Part shown: positions 26,457 through 34,588 of the stretch, piece by piece
How positions within the stretch are numbered: position 1 is the stretch's first letter
Layout: every line of letters starts with the position of its first letter
From: JADJPO01 sp963724535
GTDB lineage: Bacteria; Actinomycetota; Actinomycetes; Actinomycetales; Kineosporiaceae
Assembly: GCA_963724535.1 (NCBI GenBank)
Contig: CAVRVD010000013.1
Coordinates: 124,001-188,000 of the forward strand
Reading direction: 5' to 3'
Length of the DNA: 64,000 bases
Translations under genes and position numbers: made by a program
Notes under the pieces: model-generated
What the model was told of the DNA's origin: nothing
Database searches by the model: none
Seen by the model: the letters and a program-made list of their open reading frames with translations, nothing else

Positions 26457-26886
26457 CGGGCAGCACCGGGTACTGGGGCAGACCAAGGGCGGCCTCCACC
26501 GCGTGCTGGAACGCCTCGGCGTCCCGGAGCAGGTCGTCGGCCTCCCGAGGGGTAACCGCCTCGTGGCGACCGGCCTCGACGGCGGATCGGCGGGCGGCGG
26601 TGGCGGCGAAGAACGCCGCCCACTCGGTGAGCTCGGGGGCCACCGCGGGCACCAGGTCCCAGACGCTGCGCGGACCGCCACGGCTGCGCCGGCCCCGGAC
26701 GGCGAGCACGGCGGCGGCCGACCGTAGGGCGGCAAGGTGGGCGGTGACGTACCGCTCCGCCGCGGTCCGGGCGGCACAGGCCTGCAGCAGCCCGGCCGCC
26801 GACCGGTCCAGCAGGGTCAGCGCCGCGGTGGGCACCGGAGCCGGTCGGCTCGTGGGTCGGGGGCGGCTCAGGGTAGGGGCCGTCAT
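26434..26886 (-). CDS. SAV_6107-type HEPN domain protein
   Basis: A 150-residue, mostly alpha-helical protein resembling the actinobacterial SAV_6107-like HEPN family encoded beside dnaE2. Segments include ALTLLDRSAAGLLQACAA, RYVTAHLAALRSAAAVLAVR and WDLVPAVAPELTEWAAFFA. The canonical HEPN ribonuclease motif Rx4-6H is not evident, so nuclease activity is unproven. The ATG has an AGGAG site 6-7 bp upstream. The gene lies between DUF6504 and dnaE2 and overlaps dnaE2 by 23 bp, so it should be co-induced by DNA damage. A role in helping or restraining DnaE2 is only inferred. Confidence 0.82.
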   Translation of the reverse strand: MTAPTLSRPRPTSRPAPVPTAALTLLDRSAAGLLQACAARTAAERYVTAHLAALRSAAAVLAVRGRRSRGGPRSVWDLVPAVAPELTEWAAFFAATAARRSAVEAGRHEAVTPREADDLLRDAEAFQHAVEAALGLPQYPVLPDAVPSCG

Positions 26887-26974
26887 CGGGATCTCCTCTG
26901 GTCGGTCTGGTCGGGCTGGTGGCTCTCGGTGGTGGGGTCGGTGGTGGGATCGGGGGGCCGATACGTGGGGCGGG

Positions 26975-27307
26975 TCAGTCGACGACGCGGAGCAACTGCC
27001 AGGACCCGATGTCCGGGTGAGCGCCGGCGTCGTGGCACAGGTCGTAGACCCCGGTCGTCGCGTGCAGCCCACCGCAGGAGCGGGCAGCCTCGACCCGCCA
27101 GACCTCGTACTCGTCGACCAGCGCGGCGTTCCTGCTGCGGGGGCTCTCACTGCGGGGCGTCGGCAGCTCACCGGCCCACCAGGACCGACGTTCTCGCCAG
27201 TGGCCGAGCACTTCGTGCACCACGTAGCGGTTGCCTCGCCACCGGAAGGCGGTGGGCCGCCGGCCCTGGACACCGACATGAACCATCTCAGTGACGCGTC
27301 GCGACAT
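26975..27307 (-). CDS. DUF6504 family protein
   Basis: A 110-residue small protein with a core typical of DUF6504: TAFRWRGNRYVVHEVLGHWRE, then WWAG, VDEYEVWRVEA and YDLCHDAGAHPDIGSWQLLRVVD. Such proteins are repeatedly encoded beside dnaE2/imuB cassettes in actinobacteria. The biochemical function is unknown. The ATG is preceded by GGGAGG about 8 bp upstream. It is the first gene after the LexA-controlled promoter, behind a leader of about 230 nt, and is followed after about 90 bp by the HEPN gene. The open frame upstream to 27553 is not used, because family similarity starts at this ATG. Confidence 0.85.
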   Translation of the reverse strand: MSRRVTEMVHVGVQGRRPTAFRWRGNRYVVHEVLGHWRERRSWWAGELPTPRSESPRSRNAALVDEYEVWRVEAARSCGGLHATTGVYDLCHDAGAHPDIGSWQLLRVVD

Positions 27308-27520
27308 CTGCGCACCTCCCCACTCACGGGCCCACCGGGAGAGCAGACCCGGACGACGTACCGTCCGTCCCCGGGGAAGGAGGGACATCCGACCACGGGT
27401 CCCGGGGCGCTTCCCCACGCCCCGCCCCGGACCCGTTGACGTGAGCCGTGACGGGGCGGGGTCGAGTCGCCCCGCCACGGACCCACCACCGGCCGGGAGT
27501 CCGCGCGCCCCGCCAGGTGA
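27308..27520 (-). other. Long structured leader of the SOS operon
   Basis: About 210 bp between the LexA box and the DUF6504 start hold no gene I can support. GC-rich complementary stretches around 27418-27478 (cgccccgcccc and ggggcgggg type) could fold strongly in the transcript. Whether this leader regulates anything is unknown. Confidence 0.4.
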
Positions 27521-27572
27521 TCGAACATTTGTTCGAATACATCGACTGTACACCGCGGCCGGAAGGTGTCAA
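27521..27572 (-). promoter_or_regulatory. SOS (LexA) promoter of the DUF6504-HEPN-dnaE2 operon
   Basis: On the minus strand, TTGACA (27567-27572) and TACAGT (27545-27550) are 16 bp apart, a strong sigma-A-type promoter. Eight bases downstream is the perfect actinobacterial LexA palindrome TCGAAC-N4-GTTCGA (27521-27536), covering the expected transcription start. LexA binding would block initiation, and DNA damage should induce the operon. Confidence 0.88.
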
Positions 27573-27624
27573 CAGCTGAGCGGGCCGCCGGTCGGGGTGT
27601 CGTTGCGGACGACCAACCGCCCTC

Positions 27625-28392
27625 TCACGCGAGGCGAAGGCGGAGGTAGCCCCAGGCGATGTGCCAGACCAGGTAATAGGTGAGCCGGAAGATCATCATG
27701 GCCATGAACCCGAAGCGCCGGAAGATCACGAGTTCGACGGCGCCGACGACGAGGAGGTGGGGGCCGACGAACCACGCCAGGCGCTGATCGGATCCGCTCA
27801 GCGCGTCGACGGTATGAAACAGCGCCTCCAGGCAGGCCACGACGCCGACCGCGACCCACACCCGCCGGTCGTCGCTGCGGGGCTCGAACCTCCAGCCCAG
27901 AGCGAGAACGAGTAGCGCCAGGGGCACCAGATGGAAGGCGACCTCGGCGACGAAGGCGATCGCCGGATAGAGCAGGGTCGACTGCGGCCACGGCACGTTC
28001 ATCTCCTGCGGGAACGGCACCAGGTTGTCGAACGCCACGGCGACGAGGGACAGCCCGACCCCGGCGACCACCGCCCATCGAACGCCCTCAGGGGCGACCT
28101 CTGGTTCGCCACGACGGGGAACCTGGTACCAGCCTCGGTCCGCCAACACGCGAAGAGACCCAGCACCGATGATGGTCGCCGCACCGACGACCACGAGCGG
28201 AGGAACCCGCCCGAAGAACCGCCCGAACCCGTCGTCGCCGTTCAGGCTCAGCACTGCGGTCGCACAGAAGGACCCGGCGGCCACCATCCAGTACCCCAGG
28301 CCGCCACAACGACATCTGTGACGCCGGGTGGCGACCCCCGGCCTCGGACCAGCGGCACGTCCCGGAGGTGGCTTCGGCTGTAGGCCAATCAT
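27625..28392 (-). CDS. Polytopic membrane protein of unknown function
   Basis: I do not recognise the family. The 255 residues start with a basic, Pro-rich N-terminus and then have about seven hydrophobic segments. Conserved-looking polar residues occur inside membrane segments: FVAEVAFHLVPLAL, CLEALFHTVDAL, and FRLTYYLVWHIAWGYL near the C-terminus. Buried Glu/His residues recall CPBP-type intramembrane proteases, but the EExxxR motif is missing, so that call is not supported. The ATG at 28392 is the most upstream; starts nearer the first helix are possible. It is transcribed toward the SOS promoter and ends 53 bp before it. Confidence 0.6.
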   Translation of the reverse strand: MIGLQPKPPPGRAAGPRPGVATRRHRCRCGGLGYWMVAAGSFCATAVLSLNGDDGFGRFFGRVPPLVVVGAATIIGAGSLRVLADRGWYQVPRRGEPEVAPEGVRWAVVAGVGLSLVAVAFDNLVPFPQEMNVPWPQSTLLYPAIAFVAEVAFHLVPLALLVLALGWRFEPRSDDRRVWVAVGVVACLEALFHTVDALSGSDQRLAWFVGPHLLVVGAVELVIFRRFGFMAMMIFRLTYYLVWHIAWGYLRLRLA

Positions 28393-28703
28393 TACAACCT
28401 CGTCGGCGACGCCATTCGCTACGGGTCATTGCGGCTATTGCTGCTCAACCGTGGCCTAGGGGACCATTGCGACACTAGCCATCCGAGCTGGCGTGGGAGT
28501 CGGGCCGGAGGTCCCGCTCGATCCCTGCGCCACCGCCTCAGGCCTTTCCTCTGGTCCGCGCCGGGTGGGCGGCAGTGTCGCTGGTGGAACCCCTGGGACC
28601 GGCCATGATCGGCCCGTTGGCGCCTGGCGTGATCTTCATGGCTGCGAGCGCTTGCCGCAACCGGCCTCACCGATCGTCCAAACGTCACTAGGCGCGCTCT
28701 GTA
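28393..28703. other. Intergenic stretch before the fic remnant
   Basis: About 310 bp with no supportable gene. Its right end holds an inverted repeat (28680-28712). Recognisable Fic homology starts abruptly at that repeat, so the missing fic N-terminus may have been lost by deletion here. Confidence 0.4.
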
Positions 28704-28712
28704 GTGGCGTTT
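28680..28712. repeat. Inverted repeat at the fic truncation point
   Basis: AAACGTCACTA (28680-28690) and TAGTGGCGTTT (28702-28712) are complementary over 11 bp with one mismatch and an 11-bp loop. There is no T-tract on either side typical of a terminator. Confidence 0.6.
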
Positions 28713-29289
28713 AGCACCCGCCAACGTAACTATGGAGCCGGACCTCGAGCCGGTCACCGTCGCCGTGGTGCCCCGCACGGCGCCCTCTACGTCCCACCCC
28801 TTCCGGAGCACGTGCCCGGTCTGGTCGCCGACCTGGTGGCCTTCTGCAACCGGACCGACGTGGACCCGATCGCCCAGGCGGCCGTGGCCCACGCCCAGTT
28901 CGAGACGATCCATCCGGTCACCGACGGCAACGGGCGGACCGGCCGAGCCCTGGTCCACGTCGTCCGGCGTCGCCGGGGTCTGGCCAGGCGCACCGTGGTG
29001 CCGATCTCCACGGTGCTGCTGGCCCCGGACCGGTTCGGCCTCGGCCCGTCTGCTCCCTGCACTGCTTCGCCGACCGGTGGTCGACATCGCCGGTCTGCGG
29101 GAGCTGACCGACGGGGTGGCCGACAAGAACATCTACGCAGCCGTCGACCGGCTGACCACTGCCGGCGTCCTCACCGAGATCTCCGGCGACGGACGCAACC
29201 GGGTCTGGGCGGCGATGGGCGTACTCGACCTGCTGGAGCGGGTGGAGCGCCGGCTCGGCCAGCGCCGGAGCCGGCTCAGCGCACCGTGA
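28704..29289 (+). pseudogene. Fic-domain AMPylase remnant (truncated, internally deleted, frameshifted)
   Basis: One frame carries a Fic core: HGALYVPPLPEHVPGLVADL, AHAQFETIHPVTDGNGRTGR (the HPFxDGNGRxxR motif with Val for Phe) and VPISTVLLAPDRF. Similarity ends near 29040. It resumes in another frame with a winged-helix-like C-terminus (DIAGLRELTDGVADKNIYAAV, AGVLTEISGDGRNRVWAA). About 100 residues that normally lie between are missing, and the N-terminal 150 or so residues, including the inhibitory-helix region, are absent. Intact relatives are FMN-free nucleotidyl-transferring Fic proteins that modify target proteins. The locus is therefore non-functional as a full protein. It overlaps the end of the convergent pentapeptide gene by 14 bp. 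Confidence 0.8.
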
Positions 29290-29890
29290 CCCCCAGCTCG
29301 GCCGCCAGCGCCGGGGCGATCTCGATCAGCTGGCCGTGATCGATCGTGGCCCCGCGCAACGCCGTCCAGCCCCGGGACAGCTGAATCCGACACCCGCGCA
29401 GATCAACCTGCGAGAGAACGGCTTTGGTCAGGTCCACTCGTTCCAGGGTGCATCCGTGCAGGCGGACCCCGGTCATCTCGGCCCCGGCCAGGTCGACGTC
29501 GCGCAGCACACAGTCGGCCAGCTCGACCTCGTGCCACCGGCTCTGGCGCAGGTTCACCCCGTCGAGCACGCACCCGCCGAGCCGCATCCGGGTCCACGAG
29601 GACCGGTACAGCTCGCAGCCGGCCACGGCGGACTCCTCGATCCTCCCGCCCACCCACTGGCTGCGGGCCAGCACCACCCCGGTGAGCCGCACGGAGCCGA
29701 GCCGGCAGTCGCGCCAGGTCGAGCGTTCCAGGCTGCCGCCGGTGACCGTGACCGTTGTCAGCTCGCAGTCGAGCAGCCGTATCCCGGGTGCCTCGACCTC
29801 CGCCAGCGCGGCGCCGTCCAGGCGCACGGCGTCCAGGTACCCGTCTGGTTCCCAGACCGTTTCGACGACCGGTTCCCGACGCGAGACCAT
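29276..29890 (-). CDS. Pentapeptide-repeat protein
   Basis: A 204-residue protein made largely of pentapeptide repeats of the A(D/N)LxG type with a Leu/Val every fifth position. Examples are LDGAALAEVEAPGIRLLDCEL, VLDGVNLRQSRWHEVELADC and LRDVDLAGAEMTGVRLHGC. These should fold as a right-handed quadrilateral beta-helix. Repeats span about residues 20-180. There is no signal peptide or transmembrane segment. Some such proteins mimic DNA and bind gyrase, but nothing here specifies that. The ATG has a GTGAGG-like ribosome-binding site; the long open frame upstream has no protein similarity. Confidence 0.88.
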   Translation of the reverse strand: MVSRREPVVETVWEPDGYLDAVRLDGAALAEVEAPGIRLLDCELTTVTVTGGSLERSTWRDCRLGSVRLTGVVLARSQWVGGRIEESAVAGCELYRSSWTRMRLGGCVLDGVNLRQSRWHEVELADCVLRDVDLAGAEMTGVRLHGCTLERVDLTKAVLSQVDLRGCRIQLSRGWTALRGATIDHGQLIEIAPALAAELGVTVR

Positions 29891-30175
29891 GCAGAGCCTC
29901 ACTCCCCTGTGCGCGTGATCCGGACCCTGAGTGCACATCGACCGACCAGCCGGTGCCCTGGGTGATCCTCCCCCAGGTTCAGGGTGGCTCCGCGATCCCG
30001 AGGGTGCCCACCGACCGACAGAAGCCGACCACAGGGCCTGTTCGACAAGATCAAGGGCGCCGTTACCATCGACGAGGAGCGCGCCGAGGGGCGAACAAGG
30101 CCGCCGCGGCACCGGTTCCGGTCCCGGCGTCGGGGGGACCGGACCCGGTGCCCTCGGTGTGTCATCGTCCACGCG
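29891..30175 (+). other. Intergenic stretch with a CsbD-like fragment
   Basis: About 285 bp without an intact gene. Near 30038-30096 the plus strand encodes GLFDKIKGAVTIDEERAEG, resembling the start of small CsbD-like or stress-type proteins (MGLFDKIKG...). It has no proper start, and a plausible continuation (ANKAAAAP) lies in another frame. It may be a decayed small gene. Confidence 0.3.
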
Positions 30176-30187
30176 TAAGGTCCCCTC
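30176..30187 (+). promoter_or_regulatory. Candidate leaderless -10 for the YbaK-like gene
   Basis: TAAGGT (30176-30181) lies 6 bp before the ATG at 30188. No Shine-Dalgarno sequence is present, which is consistent with a leaderless mRNA. Confidence 0.4.
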
Positions 30188-30751
30188 ATGACCGACCCGA
30201 CCAGCGACACGACCACCGAGGCGTCGTCTCGTGAGATCTGCCGCGAGGTGCTGTCCCACCCGGGGGTGATCCGAGTGCTGCAGACCCTGACCCGCCTCGG
30301 CGCACCCGAGGCGGCGGGTCGGGTCGTGGTACTGGACGACCATGCGCGGACCGCCACCGCAGCGGCCGAGCAGCTCGGCGTCCAGGTCGGCCAGATCGCG
30401 AACTCGTTGATCTTTGCCGTGCCGCAGGACAACCCGGACGGCGCCGGCCCGCGGCCGCTGCTGATCCTCACCTCCGGGGCGCACCGGGTCGACGTGGCCA
30501 AGGTCGCCGCGCACCTCGGGGTGCCCCGCCTGGACCGTGCCCCGGCCGACTTCGTGCGGGACAGAACGGGTTTCGTGATCGGCGGGGTCGCCCCGGTGGG
30601 GCACCTGGAACCGGTGCAGACCCTGGTGGACCTCGCCCTGGCCGACCACCACGAGGTGTGGGCTGCGGCCGGACATGCTCGAACGGTGTTCCCGACGACG
30701 TTCGCCGAGCTGGTCCGGATCACCGGCGGCGCCGCGGTCGACGTGGCATGA
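30188..30751 (+). CDS. YbaK/EbsC-type aminoacyl-tRNA deacylase
   Basis: A 187-residue YbaK/ProX-like editing-domain protein. The core region ARTATAAAEQLGVQVGQIANSLIF is followed by LLILTSGAHRVDVAKVAAHLG, then the glycine motif FVIGGVAPVGHLEPVQTLVD, and HARTVFPTTFAELVRITGG. The Lys-Val and GGVxPxGH elements are typical of the family, which removes wrongly attached amino acids from tRNA, for example Cys-tRNAPro. The exact substrate cannot be told from sequence. It overlaps the next gene by 4 bp (ATGA), so the pair is one transcription unit. Confidence 0.9.
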   Translation: MTDPTSDTTTEASSREICREVLSHPGVIRVLQTLTRLGAPEAAGRVVVLDDHARTATAAAEQLGVQVGQIANSLIFAVPQDNPDGAGPRPLLILTSGAHRVDVAKVAAHLGVPRLDRAPADFVRDRTGFVIGGVAPVGHLEPVQTLVDLALADHHEVWAAAGHARTVFPTTFAELVRITGGAAVDVA

Positions 30752-31674
30752 CCCACGCGGCCACACCCACGACCGCGGCCGACGCCCTGCGCCTGCTCGA
30801 CGGCGAGCCGACCGACGTCGCCGAGGGGATGGCGTTCACCCGTACTGGCCGGCCGCCGGGCACCGCCCCCGCCCTGCTGCTTGTCCACGGTGTCGGCTCC
30901 GCTCGGTCGGTCTGGTCACCGATCCTGCCAGCCCTGGCCCGGCGCCACCACGTCGTGGTCGTCGATCTGCCCGGCCACGGGCGGTCCGCCCCTCTGGATC
31001 CGCGGGACGGCGGCGCCGACTGCGCCGCCCTGGCCCGTCGCCTGGCCAGGGCCTGGACCGCACTGGACGGCGGGGGCCCGGACGGCGATCGCCGACGCCC
31101 GCACGTGGTCGGCAACTCCCTCGGCGGCTGGATCGGGCTGGAGCTCGCCGCGGACGGTGACGCGTCGTCCCTGGTCGCTCTGGCCCCGGCCGGGCTGCGG
31201 CTCCGGCCGGTTCCACCCGGACCTGTGCTGCGGTTGAACCGGGCACTGGCCCGGCGCACCAGGGGCTTCGTGGCCCCGCTGCTCGAGGTGGGTGCGATCC
31301 GCCGGGCGACGTTCGCCACGGTCAGCGCCAGACCCGGGGCGGTGCCGACCGAGCTGGCGCGTTCCGCCGCAGCGAACCTGGCGCGATGTTCGGACTACGA
31401 GCGGATGCTCTCCGCGGCGACCAGGCGCCGGTTCGAACGAGGCCGTGAGATCCGGGTTCCCACCGTGATCGTCTTCGGTGACCGGGACGTGATCCTGCCG
31501 CCGGGCGCCCAGCGCCCCGAGCTGGCGCCCGCCCAGGCCGAGTGGATCCGGCTCCCCCGCTGCGGGCACACCCCGATGTGGGACGCCGTGGAACAGACCA
31601 TCGACATCGTGACCCGCACCGTCGAGGACGCCGAGGCTCGCCTCACCGCGACGGCTGACGGACGTCCCGGCTGA
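30748..31674 (+). CDS. Alpha/beta-hydrolase
   Basis: A 308-residue alpha/beta-hydrolase. The oxyanion region is LLLVHGVGSARSVW, followed by VVVVDLPGHGRS, the nucleophile elbow VVGNSLGGWIGLELA (Ser in GNSLGG), a late acid in VFGDRDVILPP and catalytic His in PRCGHTPMWD. All triad elements are present. The substrate is unknown; the layout resembles general esterases or C-C hydrolases. The start is the ATG overlapping the upstream stop codon. The upstream open frame is not coding. The product looks cytoplasmic, with no signal peptide. Confidence 0.88.
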   Translation: MTHAATPTTAADALRLLDGEPTDVAEGMAFTRTGRPPGTAPALLLVHGVGSARSVWSPILPALARRHHVVVVDLPGHGRSAPLDPRDGGADCAALARRLARAWTALDGGGPDGDRRRPHVVGNSLGGWIGLELAADGDASSLVALAPAGLRLRPVPPGPVLRLNRALARRTRGFVAPLLEVGAIRRATFATVSARPGAVPTELARSAAANLARCSDYERMLSAATRRRFERGREIRVPTVIVFGDRDVILPPGAQRPELAPAQAEWIRLPRCGHTPMWDAVEQTIDIVTRTVEDAEARLTATADGRPG

Positions 31675-31711
31675 GCGCTGGGCGACGGTCTCGACCTCGC
31701 CCGCGTGGCGA

Positions 31712-33403
31712 TCAGGACTGCCGGGTGGCGAGCCGACCCGACCGGGTGCGCAGTGCGACGACCAGGGCCCCCGCGACCAGCCAGGCGGCGATCACCGCGA
31801 GGTGGCCCCAGGCGAACCCGTACCCGGTGGCACCGACCGCGTAGGCGTCGGAGACGGCCCGGGTCGCGTGCCGCAACGGCGAGGCCCAGCCGATCACGTT
31901 CAGGACCGTCGGGAACGTCGCCCCGATCAGGAAGATGTCCGACACGAAGGACAACGGCAGCAGGGTGCCGAGCGCGACCGCGTTCACGGCCCGGGAGCTG
32001 CCGAGCAGGGTGACCAGCATGACGCCCAGCACGGCGAAGCACATCGTCGACAGGACGATCGTCACCACCACCCCCGGCCAGGTTTGCGGGACCGGCACGT
32101 CGTAGAGCACGCCGGCCAACCCCAGCACCGCGACCAGGGTGAGCAGGGCGATCCACACACTGGACAGCACCCGGCCGAGCAGCAGCATCGGCATCGGTAA
32201 CGGGGTGCCGCTGAGCCGATGCAGCACACCACGCTCGCGGGCGCGGGCCAGGCCCTCCGGCATGTTGACGTATGCCGTGACCGCCGCGCCGTAGACGGCC
32301 ATGGTCGGCGCATAGAAGCGCGGCAGCGGAGTCCCGTCGTCCAGGATGACGTCCGTGCCGAAGATCTGCGGCACCAGCAGCACCAGCAGCACCGGGAACG
32401 CGACGGCGAAGAAGGTCGATCCGGGATCGCGCCACAACAGGGCATCCGCGTGCCGGACCTCCCCGACCAGCAGGGTCCCGATCGACGGCCGTCCGACCCG
32501 GGCCGACCGCTCGTCCCGCGCCTCACGGCCCTGAGTCGCCACCTGACCCGTTGCGGCGGAGGCCTTCCCGTGGCGGGGCTCCAGCGACAGCCGGCGGACG
32601 GCGACCACTGCGCCGAGCAGGCCCCAGGCCGCCATCACGGCCAGGTGGTCGGGGTAGAACCCGGAACCGGTGAGGTAGGGGTTGGTGGCGTCGCCGAGGG
32701 CGTTCGCCAGATGGCGCAGCGGGAAGAACCAGCCGATGACATCGAGCCAGCGCGGCAGCTGGGTCGCCGCAGGCGCGAAGATGTCCGAGATGAAGGACAG
32801 CGGGACCACCACGCCGGTGGTGAGCGCTATCGCGACCTGGCCGTTCGGGGCCAACGCGGCCACGGCAAGGCCGAGCGCGCTGAAGCAGAAGACGCCCACC
32901 AGCAGGGTGAGCAGGGTCGCCGGAAGCGTCCGCCAGACGATCTGGACGTCGTAGGCGAGCACGCCCACCACCTGGAGCAGCAGCACCGCGCCGAACGCCA
33001 CCGCCCCCCCGGCCACGACCCGACCCGCGATCAGCACCGCCGGAGGCAGCGGGGTGCCGCGCAGGCGCTTCAACACGCCGTCCTCGCGAGCCTCGGCCAG
33101 CCCGATCGCGAGGCCGGAGAAGGTCGCCATCACCACGCCGAACGCGGCGAAGGCCGGGGCCATGAACTGGGCCACCCGCACCCCGGCCCGCTCGTCGATG
33201 GTGGCGTTGCCGAACAGCGCGCTGATGATCACGAAGAACAGCAGCGGGAAGATCAGGGCAAAGAACAGGGCCAATGGCTCGCGGGCGATCGAGACCAGCT
33301 CGTGACGGCTCTGGTGGGCCACCAGCTGCGGTATCCCGCGACTATCAGTGCGTGGCGCCGACCCGCCCGAGAGGACGGCGCGCTGGCGGGCCAGCTCAGG
33401 CAT
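31712..33403 (-). CDS. Two-domain ABC-2 type exporter permease
   Basis: A 563-residue membrane protein made of two ABC-2 permease domains in tandem (about residues 25-275 and 310-560), each with about six transmembrane helices and an ABC-2-type core. Both halves have a matching ARARERGVLxRLxGTPLP-like loop (EDGVLKRLRGTPLPP and ERGVLHRLSGTPLPM) and PLSFxSDIF near the end. The pair usually consists of two separate subunits, so this is a gene fusion giving the complete membrane part in one chain. It starts 8 bp inside the ATPase gene end, indicating coupling. It probably exports a drug or lipid; the substrate is unknown. Confidence 0.9.
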   Translation of the reverse strand: MPELARQRAVLSGGSAPRTDSRGIPQLVAHQSRHELVSIAREPLALFFALIFPLLFFVIISALFGNATIDERAGVRVAQFMAPAFAAFGVVMATFSGLAIGLAEAREDGVLKRLRGTPLPPAVLIAGRVVAGGAVAFGAVLLLQVVGVLAYDVQIVWRTLPATLLTLLVGVFCFSALGLAVAALAPNGQVAIALTTGVVVPLSFISDIFAPAATQLPRWLDVIGWFFPLRHLANALGDATNPYLTGSGFYPDHLAVMAAWGLLGAVVAVRRLSLEPRHGKASAATGQVATQGREARDERSARVGRPSIGTLLVGEVRHADALLWRDPGSTFFAVAFPVLLVLLVPQIFGTDVILDDGTPLPRFYAPTMAVYGAAVTAYVNMPEGLARARERGVLHRLSGTPLPMPMLLLGRVLSSVWIALLTLVAVLGLAGVLYDVPVPQTWPGVVVTIVLSTMCFAVLGVMLVTLLGSSRAVNAVALGTLLPLSFVSDIFLIGATFPTVLNVIGWASPLRHATRAVSDAYAVGATGYGFAWGHLAVIAAWLVAGALVVALRTRSGRLATRQS

Positions 33404-34352
33404 CGCCGACCGGCTCTCCTGCGGCCGCCGGCACGGACTGGACCTCGCGACCGATGAGTTCGAGGTAGACCTCCTCGAGCCCCGGTCGGGTCAGGGCCAG
33501 AGCGCCGAGCTCGATCCCGCGCTCCAGGGCCCAGCTGGTCAGCGTGTACACGTCACGGGTCGGGTCCGGGGTCAGCACCTCGGTGCTCGTTCCGGCCGGA
33601 TGCACGACGCCGGCCAGGGCAGGCAACTGGGCGGTCGGCACGGCGCGAGGCAGGCGGAACGACACCACGGTGCGGGAGCCGCCACGGGCCGCGAGTTGCT
33701 CGGCGGTCCCTTCCGCGACCACCCGGCCCCGGTCGATCACGATCAGCCGGTCGGCCAGGTGCTCGGCCTCGTCCATGTAGTGCGTAGTCAGCAGGATCGT
33801 GGTGCCGAGGTCGCGCAGCCGGTCGACCAACTCCCAGGCCTTGCGCCGGGCCGCCGGGTCGAACCCCGTGGTCGGCTCGTCGAGGAACAGCAGCTCCGGA
33901 TCACCCACGATCCCCAGCGCCAGATCGAGCCGGCGACGCTGACCGCCGGAGAGGGTCTTCACCCGGGCGTTGCGCTTCTCGGCCAGACCGGCCACCTCGA
34001 TCACCTCCTCGACCGGACGGGGGTGCGGGTAGTAGCCCGCGTGCAGCCTGACCAGCTCGAGCACCGAGAACTGGTCCTCGAACCCGGCCTCCTGAAGCAC
34101 GACGCCGATCCGCTCCCGGAACCCCCGGTCGGCGTTCTCGGGGTCGATGCCGAGCACTTCGACCCGGCCCGAGTCACGCCGTCGGTATCCCTCGAGGATC
34201 TCCACCGTCGTGGTCTTGCCCGCCCCGTTGGGGCCGAGCATCGCCACGACCTCCCCGGGCGCGATCTGCAGGTCGACGCCGTCGACCGCGCGTACCTGCC
34301 CATAGGACTTGCACAGTGCCTCGACCACGACGACTGGTCCCGACCCGGCCAT
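33396..34352 (-). CDS. ABC exporter ATP-binding subunit
   Basis: A 318-residue ATPase of the drug/antibiotic exporter (DrrA-like) type. Walker A is GPNGAGKTTTVEIL, the Q-loop VVLQEAGF, the signature LSGGQRRRLDLALG, Walker B LLFLDEPTTGFDP, and the H-loop TTHYMDEAEHLADR. A C-terminal domain of about 90 residues follows, as in DrrA/CcmA-type subunits. The ATG has an excellent GGAGGAG site 4 bp upstream. It is followed immediately by its permease. The function is probably efflux. Confidence 0.94.
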   Translation of the reverse strand: MAGSGPVVVVEALCKSYGQVRAVDGVDLQIAPGEVVAMLGPNGAGKTTTVEILEGYRRRDSGRVEVLGIDPENADRGFRERIGVVLQEAGFEDQFSVLELVRLHAGYYPHPRPVEEVIEVAGLAEKRNARVKTLSGGQRRRLDLALGIVGDPELLFLDEPTTGFDPAARRKAWELVDRLRDLGTTILLTTHYMDEAEHLADRLIVIDRGRVVAEGTAEQLAARGGSRTVVSFRLPRAVPTAQLPALAGVVHPAGTSTEVLTPDPTRDVYTLTSWALERGIELGALALTRPGLEEVYLELIGREVQSVPAAAGEPVGDA

Positions 34353-34550
34353 GGGCTCCTCCCCAGCGGGCTCGGGCCCGCAGCGGGGGCGGGCCCACAG
34401 TGCCATCTTGCTCCGCGGGCCACCGCGTACCAGGAGGCAGAGGTCCTGAGACGCGGTGATGGCCTACGAAGGGCGCCCGCAGCCGGCCGCGCCCGGCCGG
34501 TTCGGCACGGTGGTGTCCCTGCCCGGCCCGCTCAGCACGCCGAGCACCCG

Positions 34551-34584
34551 GAAAACAGTCGGCGTCCGAGCTGACGTCGTCAGC
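34551..34584 (-). terminator. Weak candidate terminator after the kinase gene
   Basis: On the minus strand, GCTGAC-GAC-GTCAGC is followed by a short TCGG/CCGA stem and then TGTTTTC. It lies just past the kinase stop and before the next gene on this strand. The stems are short, so this is tentative. Confidence 0.3.
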
Positions 34585-34588
34585 GAGG

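Noticed and set aside
27625..28392. CPBP intramembrane protease
   Set aside because: Intramembrane Glu/His residues exist, but the EExxxR and FxxxH motifs are not met; left as a membrane protein of unknown function.
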